A stretch of 64,000 bases of DNA from Paraburkholderia youngii (GCF_013366925.1 NZ_JAALDK010000002.1:620001-684000); one strand, 5' to 3'. Positions 32,277 through 41,777 are shown, numbered from the stretch's first letter. Notes: generated from the letters alone by a model not told the origin. Translations and numbers: made by a program.

Positions 32277-33542
32277 CTATCTGACCTGGTCGCCCCGGCG
32301 GTCGACAGCGTAGCGCCGGCAGTGCTCCAGATATTCCGCTTCGTTTGCGACGGTCAATTCGACCATGCTGCGCCACAGCCACGATGGCGCCTTGATCGAT
32401 TTGGGCCAACTTGCCTGCAGATCGCCCAGCCAGGCTTTACGAGTCGAGGCATCCATCTGCTGCGCATGGGCCTGCCCGATCACGAGCGCAAGGAAATGGG
32501 CTGCCTTGACGGCATCAGCTTCGGTGAGCCGGTCCGCGTCGAACTTGAGATCCTGCGGCATCAGTTCGCGGATCACGACTGCCGCTCCGTTCAGACGCGC
32601 GGCGCGCATGCGGTCACCGAGCCGGGGAGTCACGTGCCGGGCACCTTCGGCTACGCGCTTTGCGTTGTCGCGGGGCATCGGGGCGCCAGCGTGTGCCGGC
32701 GCGGCAGCGGTGGCGGCTTCCTTGATGTCGACAAGACAGGGGGGCCCGCCAGCAGAACATTCTCCATCGATGTCCAGCAACACCGCGTAGCGGCGGCGCC
32801 CCAAAGAACTGCACCCCTTGACCCAGAACGCCGCGTCCAGCACCTCGATTTTCGCGTCGCCTGTCGTCGCCGCGCCCAGCACCTCTGCCATCGCCAGGTC
32901 CGACTGCGGCGCGAAGAGGGATCGAACCGCCTGCGCTTCTTCTTCTGACAGCGGCCAGAAACGTTTGCCAAGAGGAATGTACGGCGCCGCACCGTCGATC
33001 GTTTGCCGGCCCAGCTTGCGCCACGACTGGTGCAGTGCCCTTTTCATCGCGACCTGCACGACCGCCGGCCGTTGCGCCCGCTTCGTCTCGTTGCTGCGGG
33101 TGTCGTCGAAGGCCTGTTGGTAGCCGTCGATGAGCGCTTCCGCCATGCAGCTGGTGATTACGCCCGGCAAGTCCGCGCTGCGCGCGGCGGTGGCCAGCGA
33201 CAGTCCCAGCCGAAGCAGGTCGTGCACAGGATTGCCGATCACGCATTGATCCAGATCCCTGATCTGGACTGCCACGTGACCCGCTGCATCCGCGACCGGG
33301 CCGAGATTCCCGAGATGACAGTCGCCACAAATCCACACCGGCGGACCATCGGGCAACGCGCCGGGAGGCTGGCTGTCGAGCCACGCATAAAAGCGCCTGG
33401 CGCCTCCGCGTACGTAGTCGTATGCCGTGCGAGCCATTTTGTGCCGGCGAAGCTCTGCCAGTAAAGGCGCCCGTTGGTCGGGAGCCGGAAAATTTTTTGA
33501 GAACGCCTTTTTCACGACAGTGCTCCTCGCTACAACGGCCAT
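32277..33542 (-). CDS. DUF2252 family protein
   Basis: A 421-residue cytosolic protein. KMARTAYDYVRGGARRFYAWL, the PPVWICGDCHLGNLGP box (a kinase-like HxDxxxGN counterpart), IRDLDQCVIGNPVHDLLRLGLSLA, and the late VVIRELMPQDLKFDADRL are DUF2252 signatures. These resemble aminoglycoside-phosphotransferase-type folds, so a small-molecule kinase activity is plausible but unproven. The start at 33542 (MAVVARSTVVKKAFS) avoids overlap with the NUDIX gene that ends at 33583 on the same strand. Those two genes may be one transcription unit. It converges on the hybrid kinase gene. Confidence 0.85.
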   Translation of the reverse strand: MAVVARSTVVKKAFSKNFPAPDQRAPLLAELRRHKMARTAYDYVRGGARRFYAWLDSQPPGALPDGPPVWICGDCHLGNLGPVADAAGHVAVQIRDLDQCVIGNPVHDLLRLGLSLATAARSADLPGVITSCMAEALIDGYQQAFDDTRSNETKRAQRPAVVQVAMKRALHQSWRKLGRQTIDGAAPYIPLGKRFWPLSEEEAQAVRSLFAPQSDLAMAEVLGAATTGDAKIEVLDAAFWVKGCSSLGRRRYAVLLDIDGECSAGGPPCLVDIKEAATAAAPAHAGAPMPRDNAKRVAEGARHVTPRLGDRMRAARLNGAAVVIRELMPQDLKFDADRLTEADAVKAAHFLALVIGQAHAQQMDASTRKAWLGDLQASWPKSIKAPSWLWRSMVELTVANEAEYLEHCRRYAVDRRGDQVR

Positions 33543-33582
33543 CTGCCACAACCGCGTAGCTAAAACCGTGCCGCACCTGTCT

Positions 33583-33972
33583 TCAGCGGGCCGCGCGCCC
33601 ATAGCCGCGATCGTCAATCCGAACGAACAGGCCGACAATCTCCCGGGTGGGTATGCTGGCTGACAAAGTCTCGATCTTGATCGGAGTAAACCATCGGCAT
33701 TGGGCGATCTCATTGCCGGGCTCAGGTGATATGTCGCGCGCGAACTCGGCAAGGAAAACATGATGCCGCTTGTTGAGCCCGCCAAACTGGAACAGATACG
33801 TCAGGTGGACCTCGACCACGTTCGTTTCTTCCTCCAGTTCGCGTCGAGCAGCGTCCAGCGGGGTTTCGAGCCGCTTTATCGTGCCACCGGGCAGCGACCA
33901 GCGCGAGCGCGAGCGAGCGACCAGGAGCAGCTTGCTGTCGCGCACGCATAGGATTGTGGATCGATCTTTCAT
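33583..33972 (-). CDS. NUDIX hydrolase
   Basis: A 129-residue protein with the Nudix box G-x5-E-x7-R-E-x2-E-E visible as GGTIKRLETPLDAARRELEEE near residues 28-48. The box ends Thr-Asn instead of the usual x-Gly. RSTILCVRDSKLLLVARSRSRWSLPGG is the preceding strand pair. It should hydrolyse a nucleoside-diphosphate-linked compound with Mg2+. The specific substrate cannot be told. ATG 33972 was chosen on family length. It lies directly upstream of the DUF2252 gene, 40 bases apart, and is divergent from the membrane hydrolase at 34210. Confidence 0.85.
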   Translation of the reverse strand: MKDRSTILCVRDSKLLLVARSRSRWSLPGGTIKRLETPLDAARRELEEETNVVEVHLTYLFQFGGLNKRHHVFLAEFARDISPEPGNEIAQCRWFTPIKIETLSASIPTREIVGLFVRIDDRGYGRAAR

Positions 33973-34209
33973 TTTTGAGTTGCGGGCATTCAGTCGTGGG
34001 AGCCGATCGCAGCACCACGAGCAAGCAGCGTGCGCGCCGATTCGGTAAGTCACTGGCAGGCTACGAGATTGTTCGACTCGGAGAAAGCTAAATACAATGC
34101 GATGCATGGCCCGAAGCACCGTCAAAATCAAGCCGGCTCGTGTCTTCGACTCCTTTGCGGATGGCCCGCGGGGACGAAGTGCGAGCTGCGCCAATCTGAG
34201 CGAGCACGC

Positions 34210-35928
34210 ATGCGGAACCCCCACGAGCCGATAGCTGCCTGGCTCCGAGGCGCACTTCGGACGCCGACGCTCAGCGGCTCGTTGCTCGCGCTCGTGTTCT
34301 GGTGGCAGTCACTGACGCCAACGCTGATTCCGCGGTCGTGGGTAACGCAAACCGTCGTCGGTGCGTTTTGTCTGGCCATCGGCTACGGGGTAGGTACATT
34401 GGCTGGCTGCGGGGTGCATCGGCTGCTGCAGCGATGGGGGCGCGTGCCCGCCAGCGAGAGCCGCCGGCGCATAGCAATCGTTCTGGCGGCGGCGTGGCTC
34501 ATTGCACTGTTCGCTGGCGCGAAGCTATGGCTCGGCTGGCAGAACGAGCAACGTAGTTTCATGGGGATGACAACCATCGGCTGGTTGGATGGCGTGCTGA
34601 TGAGCGTGGTGTCGCCGTTGGCGGCGGTGCTGCTGGTGGTCATCGGGCGAGTCGCGGCCCGTGGTGTCGCCGCAGTCAACCGGGTGATCCTGCGCCACGT
34701 CCCGTCGATCGTGTCGGTGCCAGCAACGGCGCTCTTCATCATCGTGATTGGCATCGCGCTCGGTCGCGGAGTGTTTTTTCCCGCCCTCGCCACGGGCTCC
34801 GATCTCGTCCACGAGCCGAGGAACGAGAACACGACCGAAGGAACCCTGTCCCCCACGTCGCCCACGGTGTCCGGCAGCAGCATGTCGTTGGTCGCATGGG
34901 ACAGCTTGGGACGCATGGGGCGCGACTTCGTGGCAACGGCGACAAACAGGCAAGAACTTGCGAAGTTCCACGGATCAGATGCGAGGCTGGTCGATCCGGT
35001 GAGAGTCTACGTGGGGGTGCGTTCTGCGGACTCCCTCGAACAGCGCGCGCGGATTGCGGTCCGCGAGCTCGAGCGCGCGGGCGGGTTCGACCGCAAAGTG
35101 CTGGTCGTGTGGATACCCACCGGCACGGGCTGGATCGTGCCCCAAGCCGCCACCTCGCTCGAGGAACTGCACGGCGGCGACACGGCGATCGTGGCGATTC
35201 AATACTCTTTCCTGCCTAGCCGCTACGCCATCTTCGTGGACGCTGGGCTCGCGGACGAGGCGGGTATCACGCTCTTCAACGCCGTTCGCGCCCGCTGGTC
35301 GACGCTCCCACCGCAAAAGCGGCCGAAGCTCGTTCTGTTCGGCAAGAGCCTCGGCGCCGCGGGAGTGGAAGCGCCTTTCGTGGGAGCGGACGCATCGGCG
35401 TCGGTGGCCAATATGGTGGCCGCGACCGATGGCGTGCTGATCGCCGGCGCCAAACAAACCAACCTCATCCATGCGCAACTCACCCGCGAGCGCGATCGCG
35501 GGTCGCCCTTCTGGCAGCCGATCTTCGATGGCGGGCGTGTCGTACGGTTCCTGAATCGCGATCCGCATCAGGTGGCATTGAATGCGGACTGGCCGGCCCC
35601 CCGAATCGTGTACCTTCAGCATCCGGCCGATCCGGCTGTCTTCTGGAGCGTCAGAGCGTTCTGGTGGCCCCCAGAATGGATGGCTCCGCCTCGCGGCTTC
35701 GACATGCCTCGCGCGATGCATTGGTTTCCGATCGTCTCGGGCGTGCAGGCGGTGGGCGATCAGATTCATCAGCTCGCCGTGCCGCCGGGTTTTGGTCACA
35801 ACTACTCTTCGGAGGATTACGTCAGCGGCTGGGCCAGCGTGGTGCCGCCCGACGGCTGGACGAAGGCCGACACCGAACGACTCGCCCGCTTCCTCGACAA
35901 CCTTGCTGGCGACGAAACAGAGCCGTGA
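34210..35928 (+). CDS. Membrane-bound alpha/beta-hydrolase family protein (PF10081 type)
   Basis: A 572-residue protein. Residues 15-200 hold four or five transmembrane helices, starting SGSLLALVFWWQSLTPTLIPRSW, which is the signature N-terminus of this family. The rest is a periplasmic alpha/beta-hydrolase-like domain with the nucleophile elbow GKSLG (LVLFGKSLGAAG, near residue 380), an Asp in the YLQHPADPAVFW region, and His in PPGFGHNYSSEDY near the end, so a Ser-Asp-His triad is conceivable. The family is best known in actinobacteria and has no proven substrate. ATG 34210 lies in the position expected for the family. Confidence 0.85.
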   Translation: MRNPHEPIAAWLRGALRTPTLSGSLLALVFWWQSLTPTLIPRSWVTQTVVGAFCLAIGYGVGTLAGCGVHRLLQRWGRVPASESRRRIAIVLAAAWLIALFAGAKLWLGWQNEQRSFMGMTTIGWLDGVLMSVVSPLAAVLLVVIGRVAARGVAAVNRVILRHVPSIVSVPATALFIIVIGIALGRGVFFPALATGSDLVHEPRNENTTEGTLSPTSPTVSGSSMSLVAWDSLGRMGRDFVATATNRQELAKFHGSDARLVDPVRVYVGVRSADSLEQRARIAVRELERAGGFDRKVLVVWIPTGTGWIVPQAATSLEELHGGDTAIVAIQYSFLPSRYAIFVDAGLADEAGITLFNAVRARWSTLPPQKRPKLVLFGKSLGAAGVEAPFVGADASASVANMVAATDGVLIAGAKQTNLIHAQLTRERDRGSPFWQPIFDGGRVVRFLNRDPHQVALNADWPAPRIVYLQHPADPAVFWSVRAFWWPPEWMAPPRGFDMPRAMHWFPIVSGVQAVGDQIHQLAVPPGFGHNYSSEDYVSGWASVVPPDGWTKADTERLARFLDNLAGDETEP

Positions 35929-35959
35929 CCGGGCACAAGGCGAACAGCCTGGAGCGGCG

Positions 35960-36688
35960 CTAACGCCACGCCTGGGTGAACTCGCCGATGACCCGCGTCA
36001 GATGCGCCTGCATCGCCGTGCGCGCAGCGGCCGCGTCTCGCGCCATGATCGCCGAGAAGATGCGCTGATGCTCATCCTGTGAAGCCGCCCGCAATGCGGG
36101 AGTGTGGAAGTGCTCCTCGATCTTTTTCCACAGCGGGTCGGCGCGGGAGTTGTCCCACATCGCGGTCACCACGAGCCGGAGCATTTCGTTTCCCGTCGCC
36201 CGCGCAATTGCCAAATGGAAATCACGGTCAGCGGCCTCGTTCGCCGCTTTGTCATGCATGTTTTCGCGCATCGCGCGTAACGCGGCGAACAGCCGGTCCA
36301 GGTCTGAATCTTTGCGTTCGGTAGCGGCTAACGCGGCGATCCCGCTTTCGATCACCACCCGCGCGCGCAGCGTCTCGATCGGGCCTAGCCCGCGCGGCAG
36401 TTTGAACATGGCGGAGCGCGGGTCCGGCGCGTCTGCCACATAGATGCCCGAGCCGACGCGAACCTCGACCACGCCCTGCACTTCCAGCGCGATGATCGCC
36501 TCCCTCACCTGTGTGCGGCTCACGCCAAAGCGTTCGGCCAGCGTGCGCTCGGAAGGCAGGCGCGCACGCGGCCCGACGTCGCCGGCAGCGATCAGATCGT
36601 AGATCTGCTTCGCGAGTCCGACATAGGAACGGTCGGTCGCGTCCTCATCGGCACCGCGGCCGTTCGGCGTGTGTGAAAGCTCGTCCAT
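35960..36688 (-). CDS. FadR/GntR-family transcriptional regulator
   Basis: A 242-residue regulator with an N-terminal winged helix (22-90: GLAKQIYDLIAAGDVGPRARLPSERTLAERFGVSRTQVREAIIALEVQG region) and a C-terminal FCD ligand-binding domain (about 105-230) with the metal-binding-type pattern D-x3-H (DRDFHLAIARATGN) and the later H residues. FCD regulators usually sense sugar acids or related carboxylates. It is divergent from a sugar ABC transporter operon, and three TGGT-N2-(A/G)CCA sites stand between the two, the likely operators. ATG 36688 has GGGA upstream. Confidence 0.93.
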   Translation of the reverse strand: MDELSHTPNGRGADEDATDRSYVGLAKQIYDLIAAGDVGPRARLPSERTLAERFGVSRTQVREAIIALEVQGVVEVRVGSGIYVADAPDPRSAMFKLPRGLGPIETLRARVVIESGIAALAATERKDSDLDRLFAALRAMRENMHDKAANEAADRDFHLAIARATGNEMLRLVVTAMWDNSRADPLWKKIEEHFHTPALRAASQDEHQRIFSAIMARDAAAARTAMQAHLTRVIGEFTQAWR

Positions 36689-36743
36689 TCAGGATTCCCG
36701 AAAGCTTCGAAGCGGCCAAAGGATCGGTTCGAGTTCGACAAAA

Positions 36744-36753
36744 TGGTACACCA
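36744..36753. promoter_or_regulatory. Candidate GntR/FadR operator 1
   Basis: TGGTACACCA is a perfect inverted repeat TGGT-AC-ACCA, 55 bases upstream of the regulator's own start. FCD-type GntR regulators typically bind TGGT/ACCA half-sites. Confidence 0.55.
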
Positions 36754-36851
36754 ATTGACGGATCAGGCCGCCACGGGCCCGCCGCCGCTTTTGTTGGCCT
36801 CGAGCCGATTCAGCAGGGGTTTCAGACTGTTCGAGTCCCCCCGCGACGCCG

Positions 36852-36861
36852 TGGTAAACCA
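36852..36861. promoter_or_regulatory. Candidate GntR/FadR operator 2
   Basis: TGGTAAACCA, TGGT-AA-ACCA, has the same half-sites as operator 1 and lies 108 bases from it toward the transporter. Confidence 0.55.
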
Positions 36862-36876
36862 CTATCGCGCGCGGAT

Positions 36877-36886
36877 TGGTATGCCA
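36877..36886. promoter_or_regulatory. Candidate GntR/FadR operator 3
   Basis: TGGTATGCCA has the same left half-site and one mismatch in the right one (GCCA). It starts 25 bases after operator 2, about 220 bases upstream of the sugar-binding-protein start. Confidence 0.45.
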
Positions 36887-37103
36887 GTACTGTCAGACGT
36901 GACTGAGTTCGCGCCGGCCCTTCGTTTTGCTTCGGAGGCGACGCCTTTGAAGAAGTCGTTCCGCTGCTTCGGCGAGTCCGATTCAGCCCCGCTGCAGCAC
37001 AATTCCGCAAGATTCCCTGCTTCACGCACAGAATTCGGCGGCGATTCATGACCGCCATGTTCGCCGGCAATCGGCAAGTTCAATCCAACAAAAAGGAGAC
37101 GAC

Positions 37104-38231
37104 ATGCTTTCAGGAATCCAGGTGCTTCGAGCGGCGGCGACCGCGGCATTCACGCTATGCGCAAGCGCGGCTTTCGCGCAGGCAACGATCGTTTCCGGGC
37201 CGTCCAGCGATCCCACATGCATGGTCCCCTGGAAGAGCGACACGAAGTACATCAAGTATCCGAAGAAGAACGGGCCCTACCGGATCGCACTCGTGAACGG
37301 CTATATCGCGAACACCTGGCGCATCCAGATGATCAAGACGGCCAAAGCCTATGCGGCACAGCCGGCCGTCGCCGCGAAGCTCAAGGAGTTCAAGGTCGTC
37401 TCGACCGGCGAGGACGTGCCGGCGCAGATTTCGGCCGTCAACAACTTCATCGATGCCGGCTATGACGCGATCATCGTGGACGCGCAGAACCCCACCTCGT
37501 TCGGCCCTGCGATCCGCCGCGCGAAGAACGCCGGCGTCGTGCTGATCGCGTTCGACAACATCCTCGACAGCGAAGACGCGATCAACGTCAACGTCGACCA
37601 GTACGGGCTCGGCGTGCTGTGGGCCAAGTGGCTCGCGAACCACCTGTCGAACGGCGGCAAGGTGCTCGAGGTTCGCGGAGTGGCGGGCACGTCGGTCGAC
37701 ACGGACCGGCACAATGGTTTCATGAAAACGTTGGACGACACCGGCAAGAAGTGGAACGTCGTCCAGGTCTACGGCAAGTGGGACGACGGGGTCGCGCAAA
37801 AGGCCGCCGCCGACGCGATCGCCGTGCAGGGTCATTTCGATGGCATCTCGGCGCAAGGCGGCGACACGGGTGTCGTGCGCGCGATGATCGATGCGAAGCA
37901 TCCGTTCGTGCCCTTCGGCGGCGAGACGGAGAACGGCTTTCGCAAGTTCTGCGCGCAGTATGGGGGCCAGGGCCTGAAGTGCACGTCGGCTGGCACCGGT
38001 CCCGCGCAGGTGGCGGTAGCGATCAAGACGGCGCTCGCCGCGCTGGACGGCCAGACGGTCCCGGTCTCGATCAAGCTGCCGCTAGACGTCACCGACGATT
38101 CGAAGCTGAAGTCGGGCGTCAACTATTTCCCGAACGACTCCGACAACTTTTTCGTCGGCAACTCGTTTCCGACTTGCGGCATCAATTTCTCCGCGCAGGA
38201 GATCATGAAGCAGACCCAGGGCAACCAGTGA
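37104..38231 (+). CDS. Sugar ABC transporter substrate-binding protein (type I, RbsB-like)
   Basis: A 375-residue periplasmic protein with a signal peptide ending at AFAQ near residue 28. The mature part is a periplasmic binding protein type I: YRIALVNGYIANTWRIQMIKTAKAYA, PAQISAVNNFIDAGYDAIIVDAQNPTSF, GVVLIAFDNIL, and the late DNFFVGNSFPTCGINFSAQEIM. ATG 37104 has AAGGAG six bases before it. The ligand is likely a sugar or sugar acid, given the FCD-type regulator, but I cannot name it. The downstream genes supply the ATPase and two permeases. Confidence 0.92.
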   Translation: MLSGIQVLRAAATAAFTLCASAAFAQATIVSGPSSDPTCMVPWKSDTKYIKYPKKNGPYRIALVNGYIANTWRIQMIKTAKAYAAQPAVAAKLKEFKVVSTGEDVPAQISAVNNFIDAGYDAIIVDAQNPTSFGPAIRRAKNAGVVLIAFDNILDSEDAINVNVDQYGLGVLWAKWLANHLSNGGKVLEVRGVAGTSVDTDRHNGFMKTLDDTGKKWNVVQVYGKWDDGVAQKAAADAIAVQGHFDGISAQGGDTGVVRAMIDAKHPFVPFGGETENGFRKFCAQYGGQGLKCTSAGTGPAQVAVAIKTALAALDGQTVPVSIKLPLDVTDDSKLKSGVNYFPNDSDNFFVGNSFPTCGINFSAQEIMKQTQGNQ

Positions 38232-38266
38232 TCGGATGATGGCCGGAATGTGACGGGAGACGAAGC

Positions 38267-39817
38267 ATGCCGCAGGATGCAGCGCAGCCGTTCTTTCAGA
38301 TGTCTGGCGTGTCGAAAAGCTACGGCGGCGCGGTCGCGCTGGATCACGCCGAGCTCACGGTGAACAGGGGCCGCATTCACGCGATCCTCGGCGAGAACGG
38401 CGCGGGCAAGTCCACGTTGCTGAAGGTGATGTCCGGCGTCGTGCAGCCCGACGAGGGCACGATGCACTACGATGGCAGGCAGGTCGCGTTCGCATCGCCG
38501 GCCGAGGCGAACGCGGCCGGCATCGTCTGCGTGTATCAGGAGCTGTCGCTCATTCCCGACTTGAGCGTAGCCGACAATATCTTCGCTTCGAACCCGCCGC
38601 GACGTTTCGGCATGATCGACCGCCGGGCCCAGCGCCGCCAGGCCGAGGAGGCGCTCGCCCGAGCGGGCGCCGCCGACATCAATCCGCTTGCAAAGGTCCG
38701 GGACCTGCCGCTGTCGCGCCAGCAGATGGTCGAGCTTGCCAAGGGGCTGGCGCACGAGCCTCGCATCCTGATCCTCGACGAAGCCACGTCGGCGCTGACC
38801 GCGGCCGACGTCGCGCGGGTGATCGAGGTGCTCAAGCGCCTGCGCGACGAGGGCCTCGCGCTGCTGTTCATCTCGCACCGGATGCACGAGGTGAAGGCGC
38901 TCGCTGACGAATGCACGGTCTACCGGAACGGCCGTCATGTAATGAGTTTCGAGGCCGGCACGCGCACCGACAACGAAGTCGTCGAAATGATGATCGGCCG
39001 CAAGTACCAGCATGTGTTCCCGGCCAAACCCGCCAACGGACGCAGCGCCGCTCCGGTTCTCGCGTGTCGCGATCTCGCGTGGAGCGACACGCTGCAAGGC
39101 ATCAGCTTTTCGTTGAAGCCCGGTGAAATACTCGGCCTCGGCGGCCTCGACGGACAAGGCCAGCGCGAACTGCTGCTCGCGCTGTTCGGCGTGTTGCGCG
39201 GGTGCGCGGGCACGATCGAGGTCGATGGCAAAGCGGTGTCGATCGGCAGCCCGAGGGCCGCGCGCGCCAACGGAATCGGCATGGCGCTGATCCCGGAGGA
39301 CCGTAAGACCGAAGGCCTGATGCTGCCGATGTCGGTGCGTGAGAACCTGTCGTTTGCCGCGCTCGATCGCATGTCCAGCGCCGGCGTAATCGATCGCGAC
39401 CGCCAGCAGTCGCTGGTCGACCGGATGATGGAGTTGCTCGCGATCAAGACGTTCAGCATCGATGCGCCCGTGGGCTCGCTGTCGGGCGGCAACCAGCAGA
39501 AGGTGGTGATCGCGAAGTGGCTGGTCCGGCAGCCGCGGATTCTACTGCTCAGCGACCCGACGCGCGGCATCGACGTCGGCACCAAGCAGGAGCTCTATCA
39601 GCTGCTCAGACGCCTCGCCGACGAAGGCGCGGCGATCGTGTTCTATTCGACCGACTACGACGAGCTGATCGGCTGCTGTGACCGCGTGCTGGTGCTGTAC
39701 GAAGGCAGGATCAAGAAGGAACTCGTCGGCTCGGCGATCACCGAGCAGAACCTGATTGCGAGCGCGCTGGACCTGCCCGTCGGACAGGTTTCGCCTTCCA
39801 CGGGAGTCGCGCTATGA
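38267..39817 (+). CDS. Sugar ABC transporter ATPase, double-domain (RbsA/MglA-like)
   Basis: A 516-residue protein made of two nucleotide-binding domains. Domain 1 has Walker A GENGAGKST near residue 43 and signature LSRQQMVELAKGL; domain 2 has a degenerate Walker A (GLDGQGQRE, near 295), signature LSGGNQQKVVIAKWL and DPTRGIDVGTKQELY. Loss of the Lys in the second Walker A is usual in this family. ATG 38267 has GGGAG upstream. It overlaps the first permease gene by four bases (ATGA). It energises the importer encoded by the neighbours. Confidence 0.94.
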   Translation: MPQDAAQPFFQMSGVSKSYGGAVALDHAELTVNRGRIHAILGENGAGKSTLLKVMSGVVQPDEGTMHYDGRQVAFASPAEANAAGIVCVYQELSLIPDLSVADNIFASNPPRRFGMIDRRAQRRQAEEALARAGAADINPLAKVRDLPLSRQQMVELAKGLAHEPRILILDEATSALTAADVARVIEVLKRLRDEGLALLFISHRMHEVKALADECTVYRNGRHVMSFEAGTRTDNEVVEMMIGRKYQHVFPAKPANGRSAAPVLACRDLAWSDTLQGISFSLKPGEILGLGGLDGQGQRELLLALFGVLRGCAGTIEVDGKAVSIGSPRAARANGIGMALIPEDRKTEGLMLPMSVRENLSFAALDRMSSAGVIDRDRQQSLVDRMMELLAIKTFSIDAPVGSLSGGNQQKVVIAKWLVRQPRILLLSDPTRGIDVGTKQELYQLLRRLADEGAAIVFYSTDYDELIGCCDRVLVLYEGRIKKELVGSAITEQNLIASALDLPVGQVSPSTGVAL

Positions 39818-40794
39818 GCGGGCTGCGTTACTGGTATGCGGAGAATCGCGGGGCGGTGTTCGCGTTCGGCCTGTTCGTGCTGATGTTCGCGATCTACCTG
39901 CTCAACTATCCGTCCGCATTGTCGGCCAACGTGTTTCAGACCGCAGCGAACAAGGCGGTGCTGCTCGCGCTCGTCTCGATGGGACAAGCACTCGTCGTGC
40001 TGACGGCCGGCATCGACCTGTCGATCGGCATGACGCTGGTGCTGACGAATTGCATCGGCTCGTGGATCGTCACCGGCGACGCGCTGCACAGCGCGCTCGG
40101 CATCGCAGGCGTGCTCGCGGCCGGCGCGCTGTGCGGCGCGCTGAACGGTCTGATCATCATTTTCGGCCGGCTGCAGCCAATCGTGACGACGATCGCGACG
40201 AGCGCGGTCTTCTATGGACTGGCGCTGCTGCTGCGCCCCGTGCCCGGCGGCTCGATCAACGAGGACCTCGCCGACGCACTGACCGGCAAGGTCGCCGGCG
40301 TGCTGCCGGCGAGCCTGCTGATTCTGCTCGCCGCCACACTGCTCGTCTGGGTACCTTTCAAACGCTCGGCAATCGGGCGCGCGGCGTACGCGACCGGCTC
40401 GTCCGAACCCGCGGCGTTTCTGTCCGCCATGCCGATCCGCCGCGCAAAGTTCGCGAGCTATACGCTGGCCGGCCTTCTCGCCGCGATCGGCGGCCTGTTT
40501 CTGACCTTCTTCACCGACACCGGCGAAGCGAGCCTCGGCAGCGCCAACTCGTACACGCTGTTTTCGATCGCCGCCGTGGTGATAGGCGGCGTGTCGCTGC
40601 TCGGCGGCAAGGGCAGCGCGATCGGCGCGATCTTCGGCGCATTCGCGTTTCGCTCGATCGGTGACCTGCTGTTCGTATTCAACGTCGATGCGCTGTGGCA
40701 GCCGCTATTTCAGGGGGTGATTCTTCTGCTCGCTGTCGCGATCGGCGCATGCGGGCTGTTCAGGGTACGCAATCGCCTGGAGTGGTTTCAATGA
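39814..40794 (+). CDS. Sugar ABC transporter permease (RbsC-like), first copy
   Basis: A 326-residue inner-membrane permease of the BPD_transp_2 family. The VVLTAGIDLSIGMTLVLTNCIGSW segment near residue 62 is the family's GxDLSxG motif, and IGRAAYATGSSEPAAFLSAMPIRRAKFASYTLAGLLAAIGGLFL is the ATPase-contact loop plus helix. It starts inside the preceding gene (ATGA, 39814-39817) and ends with an ATGA overlap onto the second permease, so translation is coupled. Confidence 0.92.
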   Translation: MSGLRYWYAENRGAVFAFGLFVLMFAIYLLNYPSALSANVFQTAANKAVLLALVSMGQALVVLTAGIDLSIGMTLVLTNCIGSWIVTGDALHSALGIAGVLAAGALCGALNGLIIIFGRLQPIVTTIATSAVFYGLALLLRPVPGGSINEDLADALTGKVAGVLPASLLILLAATLLVWVPFKRSAIGRAAYATGSSEPAAFLSAMPIRRAKFASYTLAGLLAAIGGLFLTFFTDTGEASLGSANSYTLFSIAAVVIGGVSLLGGKGSAIGAIFGAFAFRSIGDLLFVFNVDALWQPLFQGVILLLAVAIGACGLFRVRNRLEWFQ

Positions 40795-41777
40795 GCCACG
40801 TCTCGGCAAACGGCCTCAGCACGTTCGTGTCGAAGCTCACGCGCAGAATCGACAAACCGATCGTGATCGCGTTCGCGTGCATCGTCGCGCTGCTGCTCGT
40901 CGGCGGAATGTTTTCGCGCAGCTTCACGTCGCCGGAGTACATCCTGCTGCAACTGAAGGTCGGCGCTTTCCTCGGCATCATCGCGACCGGCCTGATGATG
41001 GTGATCCTGCTCGGCCACATCGACTTGTCGCTGCCGTGGACGATCACGGTCGGCGCAATGATGGCGTGCGCGGTAGCGGGACACGGCGAATTCGGACAGA
41101 TCCTCGCGATTCCGGTCGGGATCGGTTGCGGCGTGCTGATCGGCGTCGTCAACGGCATTCTCGTCGCGCTGCTGCGCATCCCGTCGATGATCGCCACGCT
41201 CGCGACCAATGCGGTCGCGCAGGGCATCATGATCGTCTATACCGGCGGATCGTCGCCGCAGGATTCCGCGCCACAGGTGATGCGATGGCTCGCCGCGGGC
41301 TGGCTCGTGCCGGGCGTGCCGAATGCCGTTGCGCTGTGGGTGGTGATCGGCGGCGCCACGGTGTTCCTGCTGTCGCGTACGATCTTCGGGCGCACGCTGT
41401 ACGCGATCGGCAATACGGAGCGCGCCGCCTATCTGTCCGGCATCAATACGCGGCTCGTGACCGTGGCCGCATTTGCGGTGTGCAGCGGGTTCGCGGCGTT
41501 CGGCGGCGTATTGCTGGCCGGCTATGCATCGAAGGCAGCGCAGTCGATGGGCGATGCCTACCTGCTGCCGGCGATCGCGGCAGTCGTGCTCGGCGGCACG
41601 TCGATTCTGGGGGGCCGAGGCTCATACCTCGGCACCGTGGCGGGCGCGATTCTGATTACGCTGCTGCAGTCGATCCTTTCAGTCGCGCAGATGCCGGAAG
41701 CCGGACGTCAGATCATCTACGGCGTGGTGATAGCAGCGATGCTGCTGCTTTATGGACGCAGCAAGCGGGAAACGTAG
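40791..41777 (+). CDS. Sugar ABC transporter permease (RbsC-like), second copy
   Basis: A 328-residue permease of the same family as its neighbour but clearly diverged. The TM4-5 region has MMVILLGHIDLSLPWTITVGAM, where the usual GxDLS reads GHIDLS, and the coupling loop is FGRTLYAIGNTERAAYLSGINTRLVTVAAFAVCSG. ATG 40791 overlaps the previous stop by four bases. The two permeases probably form a heterodimer, which points to a ligand other than simple ribose or xylose, whose systems use one permease. It is the last gene of the operon; no terminator hairpin was seen. Confidence 0.92.
   Translation: MSHVSANGLSTFVSKLTRRIDKPIVIAFACIVALLLVGGMFSRSFTSPEYILLQLKVGAFLGIIATGLMMVILLGHIDLSLPWTITVGAMMACAVAGHGEFGQILAIPVGIGCGVLIGVVNGILVALLRIPSMIATLATNAVAQGIMIVYTGGSSPQDSAPQVMRWLAAGWLVPGVPNAVALWVVIGGATVFLLSRTIFGRTLYAIGNTERAAYLSGINTRLVTVAAFAVCSGFAAFGGVLLAGYASKAAQSMGDAYLLPAIAAVVLGGTSILGGRGSYLGTVAGAILITLLQSILSVAQMPEAGRQIIYGVVIAAMLLLYGRSKRET

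Larger units (their letters stand above)
36689..37103. other. Divergent promoter region of the GntR regulator and sugar transporter
   Basis: This 415-base gap has no supported gene. It holds the three TGGT-type repeats listed separately. The two outermost promoters should read leftward into the regulator and rightward into the transporter. Confidence 0.55.

Noticed and set aside
32614..33576. 320-residue frame on the minus strand overlapping the DUF2252 gene
   Set aside because: Same strand but a different frame; Arg/Gly/His-rich and without DUF2252 motifs, which are all in the chosen frame.
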